This document shows positions 1 to 5,191 of a stretch of 10,405 nucleotides of DNA, one piece after another. Numbering within the stretch: position 1 is the first letter of the stretch; every line of letters starts with the position of its first letter. This DNA is from CAYWLI01 sp964519535 (GTDB taxonomy: Bacteria > Desulfobacterota > B13-G15 > RBG-16-54-18): positions 1 through 10,405 of the forward strand of contig CAZFIR010000168.1 in assembly GCA_964519535.1 (NCBI GenBank), in the 5' to 3' direction. The position numbers were made by a program, and so were the translations under genes. Under the pieces are notes generated by a model. The model was given only the letters and a program-made list of their open reading frames with translations, was not told where the DNA came from and ran no database searches.

Positions 1-1
1 G

Positions 2-469
2 AAGGACATTCAGGGGAGTGAATCCGTAGAGGTCTTTGGGCATGAAGATTATGTAGAGCCCGAGCCTGTGAAGGTCGATCTGGAAGGCTTAATCCAGAAT
101 TTCAAAATCGGCTTTCAGCAATTCTCACCGTTGTGGAAAGAGATCTTCTGTAAACAGTGCTTCGGGGAGATACGAAAGACCGCCCGACTCGAACCCCAAG
201 AATTTCATCTCTCTACGGATGCCTGGATTCGAATCCTGTATGAGTTGGCAGCTACCTTTCACGCTTGGAGTGTCAATCGCAACAAGTTGATTGACTTGGT
301 AACCCCGCTCTACTATGCTCGGGTGGCTTCCTTCGTACGGCAGAGCTGGGAGATGTCGACCCAAGAGGCAGAGGACCTGGTGGAAGAGCAGGCCCAAAGA
401 TTTGAAGAACGCAAGGATTATCTCCTCAAGATGTGGAACAAGAAAGCCGAGCAGATCACGCAGTCGTGA
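2..469 (+). CDS. C-terminal part of a probable glycosyltransferase (family 2/GT81-like), 5' end outside window
   Basis: The reading frame is open from base 2 to the TGA at 467-469, so this is the last ~155 residues of a longer protein. A GTG at 68 could be read as a start, but the frame continues upstream without a stop and no Shine-Dalgarno precedes it. What can be seen is a soluble, mostly helical, charged segment with no signal peptide or membrane span. It has an aromatic-rich stretch (WIRILYELAATFHAW), a TPLYYARVASFV stretch and an acidic/Gln-rich end (QEAEDLVEEQAQRFEE). From memory, this resembles the C-terminal region of deltaproteobacterial glycosyltransferases related to glucosyl-3-phosphoglycerate or mannosylglycerate synthases. 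The catalytic GT-A domain with its DxD motif would lie outside the window, so the assignment is tentative. The nearby sugar-nucleotide genes (galU, glgC) are compatible with it but do not prove it. Confidence 0.45.
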   Translation, partial: KDIQGSESVEVFGHEDYVEPEPVKVDLEGLIQNFKIGFQQFSPLWKEIFCKQCFGEIRKTARLEPQEFHLSTDAWIRILYELAATFHAWSVNRNKLIDLVTPLYYARVASFVRQSWEMSTQEAEDLVEEQAQRFEERKDYLLKMWNKKAEQITQS

Positions 470-487
470 GCACGGAACATGCTCACG
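465..487 (+). other. Hairpin overlapping the stop codon of the first gene
   Basis: CGTGAGCA (465-472) and TGCTCACG (480-487) form a perfect 8-bp stem around a 7-base loop, and the left arm includes the TGA stop. There is no T run after it, so it is not a canonical intrinsic terminator. It may protect the 3' end of the mRNA or be a Rho-linked end, or it may be chance. Confidence 0.35.
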
Positions 488-545
488 GCGATCACATAAT
501 AATAACCTTAAATGTGTTCATTAAAAATAAGGGAAGGAGGATGCC

Positions 546-1573
546 ATGGAGCGCAATAAATGGGTTTTTATGATCTCCTTCGTTCTGCTGATATCCGCCT
601 TATCTGTATTCAACGCCCATGCCCTTCAGGAGGGGCCCATCAAACTCCTATACTCCACCTTCTTCCTCCCTGACAATTGGCAGGCCCAGTTGGGTGAATC
701 CTGGGCAAAGGAGATAGAGCAACGGACCCATGGCAGGGTAAAGATCGCCTATATCCCGAGTGGGACGTTTGTAAAAGCAGATGAGGTCTATGCAGGGGGC
801 CTCATCAATGCCATAGACATCGGGATGTCGGCCTTTGCCTATAATCGGGAGCGTTTCCCCTGTATGGAGGCCATCGATCTCCCCCTGGGGTATCCCAGTG
901 GGAGGGTGGCGACAGCGGTCATTAACGACTTTTACCGGAGATTTCGGCCCACAGAGCTCGCTGATGTAAAGGTCCTCTATCTCCACGCCCACGGCCCTGG
1001 CCTGCTCCACAGCAAGAAGCCCGTCTCCAGGCTGGAGGATCTCAGGAGGATGAGGATCCGCTGTACCGCCTTCAGCGCCAAGATAGTCCGAGCCCTCGGT
1101 GCTGAAGCGATGGTCGCCCCTCAGGGGTATACCTACGCCCTCCTTGCCGACAACTATGTGGATGCCACCTATAGCCCCATGGAGGTCTTGAAGGGGTGGA
1201 ATCAAGCCGAGGTGATCGACTATACCACTGTGTGCCCCTGCATCGGCTATACTCCGGCTTCTACGTCGTGATGAACCTCAAGAAGTAGCGTTCCCTCCCC
1301 CCGGATATCCAGAAGGCCTTTGAGGAGGTCAGTGCCGCGTGGATCGATAGACATGCCGAGGCATGGAATATCATGGATGATGAAGGACGGAAATATACCC
1401 TCAGCCTGGACAATAAGATTATCGTTCTTTCCAAGGAGGAGGGGGCACGATGGTGTAAGGCTATTCAACCGGTTGTTGATGACTATGTAGAACGAGCGAA
1501 GGGAAAGGGCCTACCCGGGCAGGAATATGTGCGGACCGTGCGGGAGCTGATAGAGAGGCATGGCGGAAGATAG
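546..1573 (+). pseudogene. TRAP transporter solute-binding protein (DctP type), frameshift plus nonsense
   Basis: The original product would be the periplasmic substrate-binding protein of a TRAP (DctPQM) transporter, which captures organic acids or similar small molecules for sodium-driven uptake. The ATG at 546 follows a strong GGAGG (536-540). Residues 1-26 form a signal peptide (basic start, hydrophobic core, cleavage after AHA). The binding fold follows, with the family's key Arg in RMRIRC (R172). The intact frame runs to IGYT (residue 236) and then drifts to a TGA at 1269-1271. The expected continuation, GFYVVMNLKK, lies in the frame starting at 1256 and meets a TAG at 1286-1288 where the family normally has a Trp (KKW.SLPPDIQ). 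It then continues as RSLPPDIQKAFEEV to the TAG at 1571-1573. The total of 1028 nt is one base short of 343 codons, a normal full length for the family. No dctQ or dctM gene is adjacent. Two independent lesions argue for true decay. Confidence 0.85.
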
Positions 1574-1593
1574 GATGATCTTCCCCTTTATTT
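1565..1593 (+). terminator. Probable intrinsic terminator between dctP pseudogene and tupC
   Basis: GGAAGAT (1565-1571) and ATCTTCC (1578-1584) make a 7-bp stem with a 6-base loop, followed by CCCTTTATTT. The left arm overlaps the end of the dctP reading frame. The T-rich run is imperfect, so termination may be partial. On the minus strand the stem is not followed by a T run, so it probably acts only on rightward transcription. Confidence 0.45.
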
Positions 1594-2596
1594 AGAAGGC
1601 CTCGACGCTGGAGCTCTTGAAGGTCACATAGACGGGGGATCCGAGGGTGAGTCTCATCTCCTGAAGGGACCTCTTGGTAATCCTTACCTTTAATCTTTCA
1701 CCGATATCGACGAGCAGACTCACCGCCTCCCCCTCATCGGTTACCTGGGAGATCTTGCCGACAAAGGAGTTGCGGGCACTGGTTGCAATAGGTTCAATTG
1801 AGACGATAATATCTTGAGGCGGGATGGCGATGTGGCTGACATGATCTCTTTCAGGGATGAGGGCGATCTGTATCCTTCCGGTATCGAACAGAAAAAGGTC
1901 TTTGTCTTTTTTCACTATGTGTCCCTTGAACAAGTTTTCCATGGGGGATCGCGCTATCTTCCCATCAAAGAGATAGATCACCTCGTTAGTGAGTCGATAG
2001 GCCTGGTTTATATCGTGGGTGGCAACTATGACGGTGATCTGCAACTCTTCATTTAGTTTTCTCAAGATACCTTCCAGCTGCTCAACCCCGTGTCGATCGA
2101 CATTGGCGGTTGGTTCATCGAGGAGCAAGACCTGAGGATCAAGGGCGAGGGCCCTGGCGATGGCCACCCGTTGGGTTTCCCCCCCTGACAACTCGTATGC
2201 CATCCTTTTTTCGAAACCCGACAATCCCACCATAGTGAGGCACGCTTGCGCCTTCGCCGCTCTTTTCGCTTTTGTTATTCCTCTTACTTTCAATCCATAT
2301 ACGACATTCTTTTCCACCGTGGTATGAAAGAGATAGGGGTTTTGGATTATGAGGGTCACCTTCTTTCTGAGTTGATGTTTATCTCTGGTATCGACGTCAA
2401 CCCCCTCCCAGTATATCGTGCCGGACGTTGGGGGGAGGAGGAAGGCCAGGATGGAGAGCAGCGTGCTCTTGCCAGCACCATTAGGCCCCATTATTCCGTA
2501 AATACCCCCCTGCTGGATAATGAGATGGGGGATGTCGAGGACCGTACTGTCATCGTACGATTTGGTGATATCGCGCAGTGCAAAGAGGGGGTCCAT
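1592..2596 (-). CDS. tupC: Tungstate ABC transporter ATP-binding protein
   Basis: Cytoplasmic ATPase that powers the TupABC oxyanion importer. The 334-residue protein has all ABC motifs: Walker A GPNGAGKST (37-45), Q-loop glutamine Q85 in IIQNP, signature LSGGETQRVA (136-145), Walker B VLLLDEP with D160/E161, and the H-loop His194 in ATHD. A C-terminal extension (about 265-334) looks like a TOBE/Mop-type domain (SFVGKIS, LKVRITKRS, GSPVYVTFKSS). In molybdate and tungstate ATPases such domains bind the oxyanion or regulate transport. The ATG at 2596 is preceded by AGGGG at a 7-nt spacing, inside the end of tupB, and only 3 bases separate the two genes, so they are co-transcribed and probably translationally coupled. 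It could be called a molybdate/sulfate-type ATPase from sequence alone; the adjacent TupA decides for tungstate. Confidence 0.88.
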   Translation of the reverse strand: MDPLFALRDITKSYDDSTVLDIPHLIIQQGGIYGIMGPNGAGKSTLLSILAFLLPPTSGTIYWEGVDVDTRDKHQLRKKVTLIIQNPYLFHTTVEKNVVYGLKVRGITKAKRAAKAQACLTMVGLSGFEKRMAYELSGGETQRVAIARALALDPQVLLLDEPTANVDRHGVEQLEGILRKLNEELQITVIVATHDINQAYRLTNEVIYLFDGKIARSPMENLFKGHIVKKDKDLFLFDTGRIQIALIPERDHVSHIAIPPQDIIVSIEPIATSARNSFVGKISQVTDEGEAVSLLVDIGERLKVRITKRSLQEMRLTLGSPVYVTFKSSSVEAF

Positions 2597-2599
2597 CTC

Positions 2600-3292
2600 T
2601 TATCCCCTCTTCGCCTGAAAGTAGTGAAACAAGATATTTATGGCAAAAGCCACCGCGAGGAGTATAAACCCCAGGGATAAGGCGAAGGCAAATTCCCCCT
2701 TGGCTGTCTCCAAGGCAATGGCTGTGGTCATGATCCGTGTATAGCCCTTGATGTTACCCCCCACCATCATGGCGGTACCCACTTCTGCAATGACTCTGCC
2801 GAAGCCAGCGATCACCGCGGCCGTAAGGGCGAATCTTGCCTCCGAGAGCACGGTCAGCGCCGTCCGTACCGCACCGGCCCCCAACGTCATGGCGGTCATC
2901 TTGGCCCGTGGGTCCATTGCTTGGATGGCCGATATGGTGAGGGCCACGATTATGGGGGTGGCGAGGATGAACTGGCCGATGACCATAGCTGTGGGCGTAA
3001 AAAGGAGGCCGAGGGGACCGAAAGGTCCCTTTTTTGAAAGGAGGGAATAAAGGAAGAGACCCACCACCACCGTCGGGAGCGAAAGGAGCGTGTTGAAGAA
3101 GGTGATGACGGACCTCTTAAGGGGAAATGCATGAGTGCTGATCAAAAAACCCAATGGAATACCGACGATAGAAGCGAAGAGGGTCGCTATAAGGGAGATC
3201 CTGAGAGAGAGCAGGACTGTACGGAAGACCTCGGCATCCAAGCTGATGATCAGGATGACGGCTTCTCTTATTCCCCCCCAGAGGTATTCCAT
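2600..3292 (-). CDS. tupB: Tungstate ABC transporter permease
   Basis: Inner-membrane permease subunit, 230 residues, the usual size for TupB-type permeases. Hydrophobic helices cover most of the protein (about residues 8-20, 28-52, 60-88, 100-122, 156-180 and 200-224). The cytoplasmic coupling loop typical of binding-protein-dependent permeases is seen around 131-155 (AMTLGAGAVRT), with the conserved Gly where it contacts the ATPase. GFGRVIAEVGTAMMVGGNI is typical of the molybdate/tungstate permease family. A single permease gene implies a homodimer. It starts 11 bases after the tupA stop with only a weak purine-rich ribosome site (AGAGAA), which suggests coupling to tupA translation. tupC follows directly. 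Confidence 0.88.
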   Translation of the reverse strand: MEYLWGGIREAVILIISLDAEVFRTVLLSLRISLIATLFASIVGIPLGFLISTHAFPLKRSVITFFNTLLSLPTVVVGLFLYSLLSKKGPFGPLGLLFTPTAMVIGQFILATPIIVALTISAIQAMDPRAKMTAMTLGAGAVRTALTVLSEARFALTAAVIAGFGRVIAEVGTAMMVGGNIKGYTRIMTTAIALETAKGEFAFALSLGFILLAVAFAINILFHYFQAKRG

Positions 3293-3303
3293 AATTTTAT
3301 TCT

Positions 3304-4143
3304 CTATTTCGGACTTTTAATGGCGTCGGGATAAAAGAGGGGATCCCCGTACTTTCCCTTGCCATACACTGCGATGATTCTCTGTCCCTCTGGAGAGGTC
3401 ACCCACCCGATCAGGGCCATGGCCATGATGTAGTTCACGGAGGGATGACGGTCGGGGTTGACTGCAATTATACCGTAGGGATTGAAAAGGGTGGGGTCAC
3501 CCTCGAAGAGGATGGGAAGATCGATCTTTCCCTCTTTTTGAAAGGCGAGATAGGTCCCTCTGTCAGTGAGGGTGTAGGCCCCCTTTTCGTGGGCCATGAT
3601 GAGTACCTCGCCCATACCTCTGCCAGATTCTATGTACCAACTCCCCGATGGCTTTACCTTTGCCTCCTGCCAGATGGAGAGCTCTTTGTTATGGGTCCCG
3701 GATTTATCCCCTCGGGAGACAAAAGACGCCTTTTTTTTCGCTATCGACTTGAGGGCCTCGGCTGCCGTCTTGGCCTTGTTTATCCCAGCTGGGTCAGCGC
3801 CCGGTCCGATGATGACGAAGTCGTTATGCATGACATCGCGACGATTGACACCATACCCATCAGCGACGAATTGGTCTTCGAGGTCTCTGGCGTGGACAAG
3901 CACCACGTCGGCATCTCCATTTTTGCCGAGCTCCAAGGCCTTACCCGTCCCCACTGAGATGACATCCACCTTTACGTTGAACTGTTTTTCAAAAGGAGGA
4001 AGCAGTTCATAGAGGAGTCCTGAATTCTCGGTGCTGGTCGTGGTGGAGAGCTTCAGCCTTTCCCCGGCCGAAAGGGCTGGGGTAAGGAAGAGGATGAAAG
4101 CGAGACCTATTAGCAATACTCTTCCATTCATTTTGAACTTCAT
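3304..4143 (-). CDS. tupA: Tungstate-binding periplasmic protein
   Basis: Periplasmic receptor that captures tungstate with high affinity and delivers it to TupB. From the chosen start it has 279 residues. Residues 1-26 are a signal peptide (MKFKMNGR, hydrophobic core, cleavage after ALSA). The mature protein opens with the hallmark of the TupA family, STTTSTENSGLL (about 33-44), whose Thr/Ser residues coordinate the oxyanion. Further family segments are SVGTGKALELGKNGDADV, FVSRGDKSGTH, and TLTDRGTYLAF near the C-terminal half. The frame is open upstream to 4185, but the ATG at 4143 is the start because it has AGGAG at a 7-nt spacing and gives a clean signal peptide. The longer form would add 14 residues before it and run into the promoter. 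It is the first gene of the tupABC operon and is divergent from a putative regulator. Tungstate specificity over molybdate is inferred from the family motif. Confidence 0.9.
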   Translation of the reverse strand: MKFKMNGRVLLIGLAFILFLTPALSAGERLKLSTTTSTENSGLLYELLPPFEKQFNVKVDVISVGTGKALELGKNGDADVVLVHARDLEDQFVADGYGVNRRDVMHNDFVIIGPGADPAGINKAKTAAEALKSIAKKKASFVSRGDKSGTHNKELSIWQEAKVKPSGSWYIESGRGMGEVLIMAHEKGAYTLTDRGTYLAFQKEGKIDLPILFEGDPTLFNPYGIIAVNPDRHPSVNYIMAMALIGWVTSPEGQRIIAVYGKGKYGDPLFYPDAIKSPK

Positions 4144-4150
4144 CTTCCAA

Positions 4151-4155
4151 CTCCT
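4151..4155 (-). promoter_or_regulatory. Ribosome binding site fixing the tupA start
   Basis: The minus strand reads AGGAG 7 nt upstream of the ATG at 4143. It selects this start over the longer open frame that reaches 4185. Confidence 0.6.
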
Positions 4156-4169
4156 GTTTTTGGGTATAG

Positions 4170-4198
4170 CTAGTAACATAACCATTATTTATTGTCAA
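4170..4198 (-). promoter_or_regulatory. Candidate tupABC promoter
   Basis: On the minus strand there is a perfect -35 TTGACA (4198-4193), a 17-bp spacer and a poor -10, TACTAG (4175-4170). Transcription would begin near 4163, giving a leader of about 20 nt that contains the AGGAG site. The leader is too short for a molybdenum/tungsten-cofactor riboswitch. The weak -10 would fit a promoter whose output depends on a regulator. Confidence 0.4.
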
Positions 4199-4258
4199 TA
4201 ATAAATATTTATAGTTAAATTTAGATATAATTTGTTATTATTAGATATATTATTGACA
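4193..4258. promoter_or_regulatory. Long-spaced inverted repeat, candidate operator of the tup regulator
   Basis: TGTCAATAATA (4193-4203) and TATTATTGACA (4248-4258) are a perfect 11-bp inverted pair separated by 44 very AT-rich bases, in the divergent tupA/regulator gap. Each arm includes a TTGACA facing the gene on its own side. The gap also holds a 12-bp palindrome, ATAAATATTTAT (4201-4212), and a perfect plus-strand TATAAT (4226-4231). The left arm lies in a smaller hyphenated palindrome, TTATTG-T-CAATAA (4189-4201). The arms are 55 bp apart centre to centre, about five helical turns, so bound dimers would face the same side of the DNA. Role inferred; no binding data. Confidence 0.45.
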
Positions 4259-4281
4259 GTCTTGTCGTTATATGGTACACA
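4253..4281 (+). promoter_or_regulatory. Candidate promoter of the tup-linked regulator
   Basis: TTGACA (4253-4258), 17-bp spacer, then TACACA (4276-4281), a weak -10. Transcription would start close to 4288, next to the ATG at 4290, so the mRNA would be almost leaderless. The perfect TATAAT at 4226-4231 is an alternative -10, but no good -35 lies 16-18 bp before it. Confidence 0.35.
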
Positions 4282-4289
4282 TTTTTATC

Positions 4290-5168
4290 ATGGAAGAGCT
4301 CCTTACTACCAAAGAGCTGGCTGATTTCCTGCGCCTCAATGAGAAGAAGGTATATCAGCTTATTAGAGAGGGGGGGGTCCCCCACGTGAGGATTGCGGGC
4401 AAATGGCTCTTTCCCAAAGGGCATGTTATGCGTTGGATTGATGAGCGTGTGCAGCGGGAAAAAGACATCTTCATGGTGGGAAGTGACGACATCCTCTTGG
4501 CGAGGCTCCTGGCCCTCTATTCCCGGGAACAATTCCCCGGGTCCCTTACCTTTTATTCCCCAGTGGGGAGCCTCAAGGGCATTCAGGCCCTTTCTCAAAA
4601 GAAGGGGCAGGCGTGTTGCACCCATCTTTTGGATGTGGAGACCGGTGCGTATAATCTCCCCTTCCTGAGCAGGCACCTTGCATCTCAGAAGTACGTAGTC
4701 GTCAATCTGTGTTATCGAAGCCAGGGGCTCATCGTCAAAGAGGGCAATCCCCTGGGGATCAAGGGGTTAGGGGACATGGTGAAAAAGGGCGTTCGATTTA
4801 TCAATCGAAACGAGGGGTCTGGTACGCAAGTCTTGTTCGAATATCTTCTCAGGGAAAAGGGATTGGAGGGAAAGGAGATCGTTGGTTTCACCGACGAGGT
4901 TGATACCCATTTGGAGGTGGCACTCAAGGTCCTTTTCGGCGAGGCTGATGTCGGTGTGGGGATCGAGTATGTGACGCACCTGCTCCCCCTCGCATTCATC
5001 CCCCTTAGAGAGGAGCGGTTTGACCTCGTCATTCCAAAGGAACTATGGCCCACTCAAGTTATGAAGGGTTTTCTCTCCTACATCGATCCGGTGCCGATCC
5101 AGAGAATTGCTCGTACCCTCCCCGGTTACAATCTCAGGGATACCGGGAAGATCATCTTTGAGAGTTAA
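4290..5168 (+). CDS. Excisionase-type HTH / periplasmic-binding-like domain regulator, probable tungstate sensor
   Basis: Predicted one-component cytoplasmic transcription regulator of 292 residues. The N-terminus (about 3-52) is an excisionase/MerR-like helix-turn-helix: LLTTKELADFLRLNEKKVYQ, then the wing-like VRIAGKWLFPKG, ending in MRWIDERV. Residues ~60-290 form a periplasmic-binding-protein-like sensor domain without a signal peptide, with the family marks HLLDVETGAYN (112-122) and RFINRNEGSGTQ (169-180). This is the domain type (PBP_like) also found attached to MoeA-like proteins and linked to molybdate/tungstate genes. Divergence from tupABC makes tungstate, or molybdate, the likely ligand; that is inference. 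An in-frame ATG at 4272 would add MVHIFI, but neither start has a Shine-Dalgarno, and MEELLTTKE is the more usual family N-terminus. Both its own promoter and that of tupA touch the shared inverted repeat, suggesting autoregulation. Confidence 0.8.
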   Translation: MEELLTTKELADFLRLNEKKVYQLIREGGVPHVRIAGKWLFPKGHVMRWIDERVQREKDIFMVGSDDILLARLLALYSREQFPGSLTFYSPVGSLKGIQALSQKKGQACCTHLLDVETGAYNLPFLSRHLASQKYVVVNLCYRSQGLIVKEGNPLGIKGLGDMVKKGVRFINRNEGSGTQVLFEYLLREKGLEGKEIVGFTDEVDTHLEVALKVLFGEADVGVGIEYVTHLLPLAFIPLREERFDLVIPKELWPTQVMKGFLSYIDPVPIQRIARTLPGYNLRDTGKIIFES

Positions 5169-5191
5169 CGGGGCTTCTCAAAAACCTGCGC

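Noticed and set aside
1286..1288. In-frame TAG read through as pyrrolysine or by an amber suppressor
   Set aside because: The position is a Trp in the family (one base from TGG), the frame is already broken by an indel just upstream, and no pyl genes or special downstream element are seen. Decay is simpler.
2246..2680. 144-residue plus-strand open frame over tupC/tupB
   Set aside because: It lies antisense to two well-supported genes, has no ribosome site and its translation has no recognisable features.
4144..4170. Molybdenum/tungsten-cofactor riboswitch upstream of tupA
   Set aside because: The likely leader is only about 20 nt long and AT-rich; there is no room for the conserved multi-stem aptamer.
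4259..4275. ModE-type operator near GTCGTTATATGG
   Set aside because: Only one half resembles the ModE consensus and there is no matching inverted half at the expected distance.
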